Shown here: positions 33,855-43,366 of the stretch, in pieces
Position numbering within the stretch: the first letter of the stretch is position 1
Layout of the letters: each line of letters begins with the position of its first letter
Assembly (NCBI GenBank): GCA_963752505.1
Contig: CAVVYM010000006.1
Location: 186,001-250,000 of the forward strand
DNA from: JACJWR01 sp963752505
GTDB taxonomy: Bacteria > Actinomycetota > Actinomycetes > S36-B12 > UBA10799
Length of the DNA stretch: 64,000 nt
Direction of reading: 5' to 3'
The notes under the pieces: generated by a model
Told to the model about the DNA's origin: nothing
Seen by the model: only the letters and a program-made list of their open reading frames with translations
The model's database searches: none
Program-made: the position numbers and the translations under genes

Positions 33855-34600
33855 TGAGTCCACCAGACGGCGACACCCTGTCGACCGGTCTTACCGTCAC
33901 GACGGTAAGAGAACAGCTGTGGATCCTCCGCCGTGCAACCACCCACCTGTTCCACCATCAGACCGACTGCTCGCAGTTGAGCCATCAGGCCGGCGCGTAC
34001 GTCGATGGCTGGCTGACCATCGGGGGCCACTGCAGCGCTGGCAGGGGCAGCGTCAGCCGCCAGCCGAGCACGGTCGGGCGGCACCGGATAACAGGATCCG
34101 CAGATTGCCGGGCCCAACGAGACTCGAATCCGATCCTTGGCTGCGCCAAGATCCTGCATTGCCACCAGGGCGGCCCTCACCACTCCGGAGACCATTCCCT
34201 GCCAGCCGGAGTGCACCGCGGCCACGACTCCAGCTTCGGCATCCACGAGTGCGACGGGCACACAGTCCGCCGAGAGGGCCACCACCACGAGACCTGGGGT
34301 GGCCGTGACGAGGCCGTCAACGGACTGCACCTCGCCCTGGGTGCCCGAGTCGACCACTTCGACATCGGCACTGTGGCATTGGCGCATGAAGACGACGTTC
34401 GAAGCATCAACCCCCGCCAACTCCGCAACTCGCGCACGATTGGCTGCGACGTGGGAAGGGTCGTCTCCGACGTGAGCCGCCAGGTTCCAGTCGTCGAACG
34501 GCGCGTCCGATACCCCGCCAAGCCGTGACGTGAAGACCCAATGGGCCTGTCGATCGGACGTTGTGGTTGGAGGCGAGACGCTGCCATGCCAATACGTCAC
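33851..34600 (-). CDS. pgeF: Peptidoglycan editing factor / multicopper polyphenol oxidase-like protein
   Basis: 249 aa YfiH/DUF152 family. The conserved metal ligands are visible: MRQCHSADV (about residue 75), ALSADCVPVALVD (about 110) and AAVHSGWQGMVSGVV (about 130), plus GPAICGSCYPV. In E. coli the protein removes wrongly incorporated amino acids from peptidoglycan precursors, which fits its place next to ftsZ; older annotations call it laccase-like. GTG start 11 bp after ftsZ. Confidence 0.9.
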   Translation of the reverse strand: MTYWHGSVSPPTTTSDRQAHWVFTSRLGGVSDAPFDDWNLAAHVGDDPSHVAANRARVAELAGVDASNVVFMRQCHSADVEVVDSGTQGEVQSVDGLVTATPGLVVVALSADCVPVALVDAEAGVVAAVHSGWQGMVSGVVRAALVAMQDLGAAKDRIRVSLGPAICGSCYPVPPDRARLAADAAPASAAVAPDGQPAIDVRAGLMAQLRAVGLMVEQVGGCTAEDPQLFSYRRDGKTGRQGVAVWWTQ

Positions 34601-34611
34601 GCGCGCACTGC

Positions 34612-35760
34612 CTACTTCAGGAAATCCGGCACGTCGAGATCTTCATTGCCCGTCGCCTCTGAGTCGAATTGCACATCGCGCACCGCAGACTCGCTGCTGG
34701 TACGGCCAGCGGCGGAACGGGCGGCAGCGGCCGTCGCGGCGGCGGAAGCACCCGAGGCGCCAGCGTCACGAGCCTGGCCCTGCTTGGCGTTCTTGGGCTT
34801 GAGCGGCTGCGGCTGCCCACCGTCGAAACCGGCGGCGATGACGGTGATACGCACCTCGTCGCCGAGGGTGTCGTCGATGACCGCGCCGAAGATGATGTTC
34901 GCTTCCGGATGTGCGGAATCGGCCACCAGTTTCGCCGCTTCGTTGATCTCGAACAGGCCGAGGTCGCTGCCGCCAGAGATGCTGAGCAGCACGCCGTGTG
35001 CGCCTTCGATGCTCGCCTCGAGCAAGGGCGAGGAGATTGCCTCTTCAGCCGCGGCCACAGCACGGTTCTCACCGCGGGCGGAGCCGATGCCCATCAAGGC
35101 GGATCCGGCGCTGTGCATAACCGACTTCACGTCGGCAAAGTCAAGGTTGATCAGACCGGGGGTGGTGATGAGGTCGGTGATACCCGACACGCCCTGGTAG
35201 AGAACCTGGTCGGCCTGCTTGAAGGCGTCGATCACGCTGATCTTGCGGTCCGAGAGCATGAGCAGTCGGTCGTTGGGGATCACGATGAGGGTGTCGACCT
35301 CAGTGCGCAGGCCGTCGATGCCACTCTCTGCCTGCGTGGCACGGCGCCGGCCTTCGAACATGAACGGCCGGGTCACGACACCGATCGTGAGCGCGCCCAT
35401 GCCCTTGGCGATCTTCGCAACCACCGGGGCGCCGCCGGTGCCGGTGCCACCACCCTCTCCCGCAGTGACGAAGACCATGTCGGCACCCTTGAGGACCTCT
35501 TCAATCTCCTGCTGGTGGTCCTCGGCCGCCTTCTTGCCGATTTCTGGGTCCGCTCCAGCACCCAAGCCGCGGGTCAGTTCGCGGCCGATGTCGAGCTTGA
35601 CGTCGGCGTCGCTCATCAACAGTGCCTGAGCATCCGTGTTGATCGCGATGAATTCGACCCCCTTGAGACCCGATTCGATCATGCGGTTGACCGCGTTGAC
35701 GCCGCCGCCGCCGATACCGACGACCTTGATAACGGCGAGATAGTTTTGCGGAGACGCCAC
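34612..35760 (-). CDS. ftsZ: Cell division GTPase FtsZ
   Basis: 382 aa tubulin homologue forming the Z ring. GTP-binding signature GEGGGTGTGGAPVVA (about residue 100), N-terminal KVVGIGGGGVNAVNRMI, synergy-loop FADVKSVMHSAGSALMG (about 205). A 55-residue Ala/Ser-rich linker precedes the conserved C-terminal peptide DLDVPDFLK, which binds SepF and FtsW-type partners. GTG start with AAGGAAC upstream. A 324-bp gap separates it from ftsQ, so it probably has its own promoters. Confidence 0.98.
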   Translation of the reverse strand: MASPQNYLAVIKVVGIGGGGVNAVNRMIESGLKGVEFIAINTDAQALLMSDADVKLDIGRELTRGLGAGADPEIGKKAAEDHQQEIEEVLKGADMVFVTAGEGGGTGTGGAPVVAKIAKGMGALTIGVVTRPFMFEGRRRATQAESGIDGLRTEVDTLIVIPNDRLLMLSDRKISVIDAFKQADQVLYQGVSGITDLITTPGLINLDFADVKSVMHSAGSALMGIGSARGENRAVAAAEEAISSPLLEASIEGAHGVLLSISGGSDLGLFEINEAAKLVADSAHPEANIIFGAVIDDTLGDEVRITVIAAGFDGGQPQPLKPKNAKQGQARDAGASGASAAATAAAARSAAGRTSSESAVRDVQFDSEATGNEDLDVPDFLK

Positions 35761-36084
35761 GTGTTGTTCCTTCCGAGGTTGTCGCTTGCGCGCGACGATG
35801 CTGGTCTGCAGGTGAATCGCTGTGAGCAGAGCCTACGCGCTGGCAACCCCGCGCCCGCAGCCAACCTCACAATAAGCTCCCCATCTCACCCAAAACTCTC
35901 AACTTCAAGTCAAAGGTTTGATGGGGCCTTCAACGATTCTTCCGCTACGCTAGCCACCCCTCTGACGTAGGGCAAGGCGCCCCGCAGTGGAAGTCAGCAA
36001 TCTCCTGGCGGATCGCCAGCCCGATCAACCACTGCAGCCCCACTGGGTAACAAAGCACCCTATTTCTGATCCCTGTGTTGAGAC
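35761..36084 (-). promoter_or_regulatory. ftsQ-ftsZ intergenic region, probable ftsZ promoters
   Basis: 324 bp with no gene, the longest gap in the division cluster and relatively AT-rich around 35870-35945. On the - strand TTGACT (complement of 35908-35913) could be a -35, but the matching -10 is weak. TAGCGT (complement of 35948-35953) is another possible -10. A perfect small hairpin, CTGGCG/CGCCAG, lies at 36005-36019. In Streptomyces several developmentally controlled ftsZ promoters lie in the same place; here this is inference. Confidence 0.45.
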
Positions 36085-37071
36085 TTACTGTTGCGGGGCG
36101 GTCAACTGTGCCGGCTGCTCGCCGCCGCTGCCCGGCTGGGGTTCAACCAGAGGTTCAACCCCTGTTCCGGCGGGATCTTCGCTCTCACCCGCTCCAGTTT
36201 CGTCCGTCACCGCGCCGACTTGCTGCTCGGCCTCGGCAGACGGTGTCGGGGTGGGTGTCACAGGGCCCCCGAGGGCTTGATCCGCCAGGCGTGCAGGCCG
36301 TTCGGCAGCCGTGACCGGAGCCCCCGGCGCAGACAGGTCGTACCAACCCGATTCCGGTACCGACAACAGCAGCACGCTCAACGTTCTGGCCTTGATGTCG
36401 TTGCTCTCAGGAGCGCCCCACCGAACAACCCCACCGTCGTCACGCAGGGTCAGTTCTACGACGTCATCCTTGATGGCCGCCCATTGCACAACTGCCAGCA
36501 CCTCCGGACTGATGTTGGCCAACGCCTCGGTCAACTTCGGAAGCTCTTCGCGCGAGCCGAGCAATTCCGGCACGTTGTCAGGCTTGTCAGCGATGCTAGC
36601 CATCGCTTGCGCGTCCGACCCGAGCACATCGAACTGGTCACCACCGGTGCCGACGAACCCCACGGGCAGGCGTTCCTCGATAGCGACCACGAGCGTCGCG
36701 GGCCAACTGCGGCTCACGCGCGCCGATCTCACCTCGACCAGTTGGCTGACCTCGGCTGCAATCGTGGCCGTGTCCACCGACGCGAGTGGCACACCGAGCG
36801 CACCAGCGGCCGCGGTTGAAACGGGTTGCTTCAGACCGGCGGACGCACCGACCACTTGCACTTGCTGCACCCGCAGCCACGGCGAGCCCCACACCAGCCA
36901 GCTGGCACCCGCCAGGAGCGCCAGTGCGGCGAGCACCGCGACGCCTGCCTGAATCCATCGCCGCCGGTCGATGCGCGCCAGTCGAGGACGCTGTCGTCGG
37001 CGTCGACGCGCACCGTTGGTGGCTGCGCCGTCTTCGGGCCGGGTGTCTGTCGGCCGTTGCGTCAGTGTCAT
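36085..37071 (-). CDS. ftsQ: Cell division protein FtsQ/DivIB
   Basis: 328 aa. Cytoplasmic basic N terminus (RRRRRQRPRLARIDRRRW), one transmembrane helix (about residues 41-61), then the extracytoplasmic POTRA domain (VQQVQVVGAS onward) and the FtsQ beta domain to about 240. The final 80 residues are an acidic, Pro/Glu-rich tail absent from short homologues. Works with FtsL in septal synthesis. ATG overlaps the murC stop (ATGA). Confidence 0.92.
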   Translation of the reverse strand: MTLTQRPTDTRPEDGAATNGARRRRRQRPRLARIDRRRWIQAGVAVLAALALLAGASWLVWGSPWLRVQQVQVVGASAGLKQPVSTAAAGALGVPLASVDTATIAAEVSQLVEVRSARVSRSWPATLVVAIEERLPVGFVGTGGDQFDVLGSDAQAMASIADKPDNVPELLGSREELPKLTEALANISPEVLAVVQWAAIKDDVVELTLRDDGGVVRWGAPESNDIKARTLSVLLLSVPESGWYDLSAPGAPVTAAERPARLADQALGGPVTPTPTPSAEAEQQVGAVTDETGAGESEDPAGTGVEPLVEPQPGSGGEQPAQLTAPQQ

Positions 37072-38489
37072 TGATCGTCTGCTCGGACCTCGAGGAGATC
37101 CAGAATTGCCGGGGCCATGAGGGCGACATCGCCCTGACCGATGGTCATGATGATGTCTCCCGGTTGAGCCCGGTCCACTAAGTGTCCTGGCACCGCGGGT
37201 GAACTGGGTTCGAAGAGAACCTGCTCGCCCGGCAACGGAACCGCTGCGGCCATGGTCTGGCCGCTGGCACCGGGTATGGGCTCCTCGCCGGGCGCGAAGA
37301 CCTCGAGCACCACAACTTCATCGGCCAGGCCCATCGCCTCGCCGAATTCCTGGACGAACATGGCCGTGCGGTAGTAGTGGTGAGCCTGGAAGGCCATGAT
37401 GATCCGACCCTCACCGGCAACTTCTCGCGCCGCTCGCAGGGTGGCCTCGACCTCGGTGGGGTGGTGGGCGAAATCGTCGAACACTCGGATACCCGCGACT
37501 TCCCCGCGGAAGTCGAACCGTCGCCGGGTGCCGGTGAAGTCCTCCAACCCGCGGGCGGCGTCCACATCGGAAAAGCCCAGACCGATCGCCGTGGCAAGCG
37601 CGGCCGTGGCATTGAGAACATTGTGCGCCCCCGGCACCTGCAGCGTGATGCGCGGCGTACGCACGCCGTGCACCGCGACGTCGAAAGTCCACCCGGTGCC
37701 GCTGCGGTCATGCACGGAAATGTGGTAATCCGCCTCTTCGGAGAAGCCGTAGGTGCGCACATCGACCCCGGCTTCGCGGCCAACTCGAATCACCCGCCGT
37801 GTCTGTTCATCATCAACGCAGGCCACGACGAACCCCGACCGTTCTCCGATGTCGAGTGTGAACTGTTCGAAGGCTTCGATGAGAGTTTCGAAGTCCTTCC
37901 AGTAGTTGAGGTGATCGGGCTCGACGTTGGTGATGATGCCGGCGATGGCGCCGAAGCGGAGGAAGGAACCATCACTCTCATCGGCTTCGGTGACGAACAC
38001 GTCCCCCGACCCGCGGTGGGCGTAGGCGCCGGTCTCGTGGAGCTCTCCACCAATCGCGAAGCTGGGTTCGGCGCCGCAATTCTGCAGTGCGACGGTGAGC
38101 ATCGATGTGGTGGTGGTCTTGCCGTGTGTGCCCGTGACGGCCACCACTCGGCACCCCTGCATCACCAGCGCTAGGGCGTCGGAGCGATGGAGGATCGGAA
38201 TCCCGAGTTCTTCGGCACGGCGAACCTCGGGGTTGTCCGCCGAGATCGCAGTCGAACGCACGACCACCGTGGTGTCGTCGCGCAGGTGAGCCGCATCGTG
38301 GCCGATGGCGATTTCCGCTCCAAGTGCGCGCAGGGCCGTCAGGCGACGGGAATCCTTGGCATCGCTGCCGGTCACAGTGACGCCCTCGGCCAGCAGAATC
38401 CGGGCGATGCCCGACATACCGGAGCCGCCGACGCCGATGAAGTGCACCGGCCCGGCGCCCATCTGTACTTGTGACGATTGTTCGGTCAT
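37068..38489 (-). CDS. murC: UDP-N-acetylmuramate--L-alanine ligase
   Basis: 473 aa Mur ligase adding L-Ala to UDP-MurNAc. Seen: N-terminal HFIGVGGSGMSGIARIL, ATP loop VTGTHGKTTTTSML near residue 120, central NVEPDHLNYW and C-terminal FDDFAHHPTEVEATL. It begins immediately after the murG stop (TGA then ATG) with AGGAGG inside the murG end. Confidence 0.97.
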   Translation of the reverse strand: MTEQSSQVQMGAGPVHFIGVGGSGMSGIARILLAEGVTVTGSDAKDSRRLTALRALGAEIAIGHDAAHLRDDTTVVVRSTAISADNPEVRRAEELGIPILHRSDALALVMQGCRVVAVTGTHGKTTTTSMLTVALQNCGAEPSFAIGGELHETGAYAHRGSGDVFVTEADESDGSFLRFGAIAGIITNVEPDHLNYWKDFETLIEAFEQFTLDIGERSGFVVACVDDEQTRRVIRVGREAGVDVRTYGFSEEADYHISVHDRSGTGWTFDVAVHGVRTPRITLQVPGAHNVLNATAALATAIGLGFSDVDAARGLEDFTGTRRRFDFRGEVAGIRVFDDFAHHPTEVEATLRAAREVAGEGRIIMAFQAHHYYRTAMFVQEFGEAMGLADEVVVLEVFAPGEEPIPGASGQTMAAAVPLPGEQVLFEPSSPAVPGHLVDRAQPGDIIMTIGQGDVALMAPAILDLLEVRADDQ

Positions 38490-39566
38490 TCATCCTCCTG
38501 CGGCTGCGGCGCGAAGCGTCATCTCAACGAGCTTCTCGGTGGCACCTCGGGTGCCCTGGCTTGCTGCGGCGTTCGACATGGTGGCGATCGTGGCGGACTC
38601 GGTCAACAGCGGCACCACGGCCTCCAGGAGCGCCGACGCGTCGAGATCTTCATCTGCCACTTCGATGCCGCCACCGGCCTGAATGACCCCCTGGGCGTTG
38701 CGACGCTGCTCCCCGTTGCCAACCGGCAGCGGGACATACACCGCGGGCAGGCCGACGGCGGAGAGTTCACCCACGGTCATGGCACCGGCTCGGCACAGGG
38801 CAAGATCCGCCGCGGAGTAGGCCAGATCCATCCGGTCGACGTAGTCGACGGTCACGAACCCCGGCACGGCCTCGGGTGGGTGCTGATCGGCGTTCTTGCG
38901 TCCGACCGCATGCAGCACCGATATGCCGGCCGCTGCCAGTTCCGGTGCGGCGGCCACAACGGTGTCGTTGAGCCGACGGGCGCCCTGCGAACCGCCAAAC
39001 ACGAATAGCACCGGGCCCTCGGACGGGAGACCGAAGAAGTCCCGGGCAGCAGCGCGGTGAGTGGCGCGGTCGAGGTGCGCGATGACCGGGCGCAACGGTA
39101 GACCGACGAGCGTGGCGTGGGGCAGCGATCCCGGTGCCGTCTCCGCGACGTACGGCGTGAAGCGGGCACCGATCCGATTGGCCAGGCCGGCCTTGGCATT
39201 CGCTTCGTGCACCACGATGGGAATCCGCTTGCGTGCTGCGAGATAGGCGGAGAGCGCGACGTAGCCGCCAAAACCGACCACCACGTCTGCGTCTCGACGT
39301 TCGAGCGCCTCGCGTGTGCTGCGCACCGAGGTCCGGACCCGACCTGGCAAGGTCACGAGCTGGCCGTTGATGGACCGGGGCATCGGAATGGGCTCGACGA
39401 TGTCGAGTTCGTAACCGCGCGCTGGTACCAGCGAGGTCTCCAGTCCTTTCGCGGTTCCCAGCGCCGACACCGTGATGTCAGGCGACGACGCCACGAGGGC
39501 ATCTGCGAGGTTCAAGGCGGGCTCAATATGACCCGCGGTGCCACCACCGGCGACGACAACATGCAT
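38490..39566 (-). CDS. murG: UDP-GlcNAc:lipid I N-acetylglucosamine transferase
   Basis: 358 aa GT28 enzyme making lipid II on the inner membrane face. Seen: the G loop VVVAGGGTAGHIEPALNLAD at the N terminus, HEANAKAGLANR near 125, a second loop FVFGGSQGARRLND near 185, and donor-binding SAVGLPAVYVPLPVGNGEQ near 265. The ATG at 39566 gives the normal N terminus; upstream open frame is out-of-frame ftsW. Confidence 0.97.
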   Translation of the reverse strand: MHVVVAGGGTAGHIEPALNLADALVASSPDITVSALGTAKGLETSLVPARGYELDIVEPIPMPRSINGQLVTLPGRVRTSVRSTREALERRDADVVVGFGGYVALSAYLAARKRIPIVVHEANAKAGLANRIGARFTPYVAETAPGSLPHATLVGLPLRPVIAHLDRATHRAAARDFFGLPSEGPVLFVFGGSQGARRLNDTVVAAAPELAAAGISVLHAVGRKNADQHPPEAVPGFVTVDYVDRMDLAYSAADLALCRAGAMTVGELSAVGLPAVYVPLPVGNGEQRRNAQGVIQAGGGIEVADEDLDASALLEAVVPLLTESATIATMSNAAASQGTRGATEKLVEMTLRAAAAGG

Positions 39567-39568
39567 CT

Positions 39569-40858
39569 CTAGCGCGCCGCCGACGAGGGAGGGCCGGCAG
39601 CAGCGTTGTTTTCGCTGCGACGAGCCTGCGAAACGCGTTTCATCCGGCGGCGTTGCAGGGCACGTGCCCGGATCGTCGCTGCGGCCGCGGGCTCCTGCCG
39701 CGCAAAGGCCAACAGCACTCCCATGGCACATAGCGTAAACAGCAGCGAAGTCCCGCCGTACGAGACCAAGGGCAGCGGTACCCCGGTGACGGGCATCGTC
39801 CCGATCACCGCACCGATGTTGATCATTGATTGGGTAACGATCCACGCAACGATTGCCACCGTCGCCAGGCGCACGAACAGCGAGTGGGTGCGCCTCGCAA
39901 TGCGGATGCCGAGCAGACCGACGAACAGGAACAAGATCATCACAACCAAGGTGCCGATGAGGCCGAGCTCTTCGCCGATGATGGCGAAGATGAAGTCGTT
40001 GTGCGCCTCCGGCAGAGCACCCCACTTCTCACGGCTCGCCCCGAGACCGACGCCCCACCAGCCGCCGGTGGCAAGCGCCATGCGGCCGTGAATCACCTGC
40101 CAGCCGGCCCCGGTCGGGTCGGCCTCGGGATCCAGCCAGGTGGCGAATCGCTGCATGCGGTAGCCCTCAGTGAGCGACATGTATGCGATCAGCAGGAGCA
40201 GCGCGCTGCCGATGGCGATGAAGAACCGGAACGGGATGCCGACCATGAGCAGCATCGCGGCGATCATGGGCATGAAGACGAGGGCGGTACCGACGTCGCC
40301 CTCCAGGAGCACGAGCACCACGACGAGGCCTGCCATGGGTAGAAAAGGCAGCGTCACGGCGCGCCAGTTGTCCCACGATCCGGAACGCATGCTGAGCAGG
40401 CGCGCGCCCCACAGCGCGAGCGCCAGTTTGGCGATTTCGCTGGGTTGCAGGTTGAAGCCACCCGGCATGCGGATCCAGTTCTGCTGGCCGCCGACGTTCA
40501 CGCCGATGCCCGGAATGAGCACCAGCACGAGCAGAATCAGCGCCACCATCATCAAGATCGGTGCCGCACGAACGTAGAAATGCAGCGGTCGGCGAGACAG
40601 CCAGAGCATGGCAGGCACGCCGATGAGGGCGGCGAGGAACTGCTTCTGGAATTGGCTGAAGATCGATCCGCTGTCAGCGATCGACTCGACCGACGACGCG
40701 CTGAACACCATCACCAGGCCGAGTCCGAGCAGGGCCAAGATGATGATCAGCAGGAGCGTGTAGTCCGCAAGAGGGTGATCCAGGAATGAGAGTTTGCGCT
40801 CCGCTTCGGCGCCCTCGCGCGAGCGGCGTCGACGCCGGGAGGTGCCGGTGGACGACAA
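39569..40858 (-). CDS. ftsW: Peptidoglycan glycosyltransferase / lipid II polymerase FtsW
   Basis: About 429 aa SEDS protein with roughly ten transmembrane helices. Seen: GGQQNWIRMPGGFNLQPSEIAKL (about residue 130, given in part by family motif), MRLQ-type loop MQRFATWLDPEADPTGAGWQ, and the terminal signature PLPLVSYGGTSLLFTL. The start is uncertain: TTG 40858 lies just past the murD stop behind GGGGAGTGAGG; GTG 40882 and ATG 40918 would overlap murD without a ribosome site. An Arg/Lys-rich cytoplasmic tail closes the protein. Confidence 0.93.
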   Translation of the reverse strand: MSSTGTSRRRRRSREGAEAERKLSFLDHPLADYTLLLIIILALLGLGLVMVFSASSVESIADSGSIFSQFQKQFLAALIGVPAMLWLSRRPLHFYVRAAPILMMVALILLVLVLIPGIGVNVGGQQNWIRMPGGFNLQPSEIAKLALALWGARLLSMRSGSWDNWRAVTLPFLPMAGLVVVLVLLEGDVGTALVFMPMIAAMLLMVGIPFRFFIAIGSALLLLIAYMSLTEGYRMQRFATWLDPEADPTGAGWQVIHGRMALATGGWWGVGLGASREKWGALPEAHNDFIFAIIGEELGLIGTLVVMILFLFVGLLGIRIARRTHSLFVRLATVAIVAWIVTQSMINIGAVIGTMPVTGVPLPLVSYGGTSLLFTLCAMGVLLAFARQEPAAAATIRARALQRRRMKRVSQARRSENNAAAGPPSSAAR

Positions 40859-40862
40859 GTCC

Positions 40863-42302
40863 TCACTCCCCTTCGAGGGCACGAACCGCAGCAGCAAATG
40901 CGTCGCCGCGCTCGGCATAGTCCACGTACATGTCCCGTGAGGCGCAGCCCGGCGCCAGCAGGACGGTATCCCCCGGCTCAGCCAACGCGGCTGCCGCCTC
41001 GACCACTGCTGTCATCGCACCAGTGTCGGTGTCAGCGACCTCAACCACCGGAACATCCGGTGCGTGTCGGGCAAGTGCATGCGCGATCACCGCGCGGTCC
41101 AGCCCGACGAGCACGACGGCGCGCATCCTGGGCGCTGTGGCGATGACGAGCTCGTCGAAATCTTGGCCCTTCGCCTGCCCGCCGGCCACCCACACGACGG
41201 ATTCGAAAGCTCGCAGCGACGTCAAGGCCGCGTGCCAGTTCGTGGCTTTCGAGTCGTCGATGTAGCGCACACCGCCCACCACGCCCACCTCTGCGATGCG
41301 GTGAAGCGCCGGCACGAACGTGCGCAGGCCTTGGCGGATGGCGCCAGCGGGGACTCCGTAGGCGCGCACCAGAGCCGCTGCCGCGAGGGCGTTCTCAACC
41401 TGGTGGGGCGCGCTGGGGACCACATCGGTCACAGCGGCCAACTCCTGTGCGGAGGTGGCTCGTTGAGCCGTGAAGGCCCGATCCACGAGGAGGTCCTCCA
41501 CCACTCCGAGCTGGCTGGGCGCCGGCACACCCAGGGTGATTCCGATCGCGCGGCACCCTTCGACCACCTCGGCGTCGACCACCATCTGCTCCGTGACGGG
41601 ATCCGCAGTGTTGTAAACGCAGGCGACCTGGGTTCGCTCGTAGGCGGTGCCTTTGGTGGCGACGTAGTCGTCGTAACTGCCGAAGTAGTCCACGTGATCC
41701 GGTGCCACGTTGAGACACACGCACGCCAGCGGCGAGACCGAGTACACGAAGGGCAGATGCGGGGCGCCAACCTCCACGACCAGCACGTCGTAGGGTTCCG
41801 GGTGGATCACCGCGTCGATGAGGCTCACCCCGATGTTGCCGACCGCGGCCGTGCGCAGACCCGCCGCGGCAAGCATCGCCGCGGCCATGATCGTGGTGGT
41901 CGTCTTTCCGTTGGTGCCGGTCACGTAGAGCCACGGCGCAGGCTTCTCGGCCGGTCGCAACCGCCAGGCCAGTTCGAACTCTCCCCACACCGGAGTACCC
42001 CGCTCGCGGGCAGCGGTGATCCAAGGCGAGTCCAGCGGGATACCGGTCGACACGACCAGCACATCCCCCGGCGGTAGTTCGTCGCCAGCACCGAGGTGCA
42101 CGTCGGCGCCGAGCACCTCGAGGATCTGCGCCTTCTCGGCGAGCGCCGGGGTGTCGAAGGAGTCGATCACGGTGACGCGGCCACCTCTGCCCAGCAACGC
42201 AGCCGCGCCCGAGTAGCCGGCGACGCCGAGGCCAGTAACGATGACATGGAGGGACTCCGGTGCCACGTCAAGGTCGAATCCGGGTCCACCCGTCTCAATC
42301 AT
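40863..42302 (-). CDS. murD: UDP-N-acetylmuramoylalanine--D-glutamate ligase
   Basis: 479 aa Mur ligase. Seen: Rossmann start VIVTGLGVAGYSGAAAL, ATP loop VTGTNGKTTTTIMAAA near residue 125, NVAPDHVDYFGSYDDYV near 195, and YIDDSKATNWHAALTSL near 340. The last conserved block reads LAPGCASRDMYVDY. ATG 42302 overlaps the mraY stop (ATGA); the longer frame upstream is out-of-frame mraY. Confidence 0.97.
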   Translation of the reverse strand: MIETGGPGFDLDVAPESLHVIVTGLGVAGYSGAAALLGRGGRVTVIDSFDTPALAEKAQILEVLGADVHLGAGDELPPGDVLVVSTGIPLDSPWITAARERGTPVWGEFELAWRLRPAEKPAPWLYVTGTNGKTTTTIMAAAMLAAAGLRTAAVGNIGVSLIDAVIHPEPYDVLVVEVGAPHLPFVYSVSPLACVCLNVAPDHVDYFGSYDDYVATKGTAYERTQVACVYNTADPVTEQMVVDAEVVEGCRAIGITLGVPAPSQLGVVEDLLVDRAFTAQRATSAQELAAVTDVVPSAPHQVENALAAAALVRAYGVPAGAIRQGLRTFVPALHRIAEVGVVGGVRYIDDSKATNWHAALTSLRAFESVVWVAGGQAKGQDFDELVIATAPRMRAVVLVGLDRAVIAHALARHAPDVPVVEVADTDTGAMTAVVEAAAALAEPGDTVLLAPGCASRDMYVDYAERGDAFAAAVRALEGE

Positions 42303-43366
42303 GTGCGCACCCACTCGGCATAGAACAGCGACAGACCCAGCCCGACGAACAGACCTTGGAGAATCCAGAAACGCGTCACAATCGTCACTTCGCCCCAGCC
42401 CTTGAGTTCGAAGTGATGGTGGAGGGGGGCCATGCGGAACACCCGTTTGCCGGTCAGTTTGAACGAGGCCACCTGCAGGATCACCGAGACCGTGGTGAGC
42501 AGGAACAGGCCGCCAATGAGCACCAGCAGCAATTCGGTCTGGCTGAAGATCGCCAGGGCCGCGATGGCGCCACCGATTGCCAGCGACCCGGTGTCGCCCA
42601 TGAAGATCTGCGCAGGTGAGGTGTTCCACCACAGGAAGCCGACACAAGCGCCGGCACACGCTGCGGCGAAGACCGCAAGGTCCAACGGATCTCGCACCTC
42701 GTAGCAGCGTTCGAAGCGGGTGAATGCGCAGTTCTGGCCGTATTGCCACACGCCAAGCAGTGCGAAGGCGGCAAAACTGGCCACGGCAGCTCCCGCCGCC
42801 AGGCCGTCGAGGCCATCTGTGAGGTTCACCGCGTTCGTCGTAGCCGTAATGAGAAGCCAGATCCACAGCACGGCGAGCGCGATGGGAAGCACGATCGGGG
42901 TATCGCGCACGAACGAGATCGCCTGTGACGCCGGAGTGCGATCGAACTCGTCCGGGAAGGACAGCGACATGACCGCGAAGGTGATGGCGATGAACGCCTG
43001 ACCGCCCAGTTTTGTCCGAGCCCGCACGCCAGTGCTGCGTTGCTTGAAGATCTTCAGGTAGTCATCGACCATGCCGACGAGCCCGAGGCCCACTGTGAGA
43101 TAGAGGGCCAGCAGTCCGCTGACCGTCGGGGGACGCCATGCCACCAGGTGGGCCACGGCGTAGCCGAGGAGCACCGCGATGATGACCGCCAGGCCACCCA
43201 TGCTGGGCGTGCCCTTCTTGCCCTCATGCTCGGGGTACTGGATCCCGTCCTTGGAAACTCGGATGGCCTGAGCGAGTCGGCGACGACGCAGCACGCTGAT
43301 GAGCAACGGGGTGCCCAGCAGGCTGACGGCGAGCGCGACCGCTGCGGCGAGTACTACCTGAATCAT
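42299..43366 (-). CDS. mraY: Phospho-N-acetylmuramoyl-pentapeptide transferase
   Basis: 355 aa, ten transmembrane helices, makes lipid I from undecaprenyl phosphate. Catalytic motifs: LVGMVDDYLKIFKQRSTGV (about residue 95), TTNAVNLTDGLDGLAAGA (about 190), FMGDTGSLAIGG (about 255) and APLHHHFELKGW (about 320). ATG 43366 overlaps the murF stop (ATGA). Confidence 0.98.
   Translation of the reverse strand: MIQVVLAAAVALAVSLLGTPLLISVLRRRRLAQAIRVSKDGIQYPEHEGKKGTPSMGGLAVIIAVLLGYAVAHLVAWRPPTVSGLLALYLTVGLGLVGMVDDYLKIFKQRSTGVRARTKLGGQAFIAITFAVMSLSFPDEFDRTPASQAISFVRDTPIVLPIALAVLWIWLLITATTNAVNLTDGLDGLAAGAAVASFAAFALLGVWQYGQNCAFTRFERCYEVRDPLDLAVFAAACAGACVGFLWWNTSPAQIFMGDTGSLAIGGAIAALAIFSQTELLLVLIGGLFLLTTVSVILQVASFKLTGKRVFRMAPLHHHFELKGWGEVTIVTRFWILQGLFVGLGLSLFYAEWVRT

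Noticed and set aside
34612..35760. Frameshift in the Ala/Ser-rich end of ftsZ
   Set aside because: Low-complexity linker is normal for FtsZ, and the conserved DLDVPDFLK tail is in frame.
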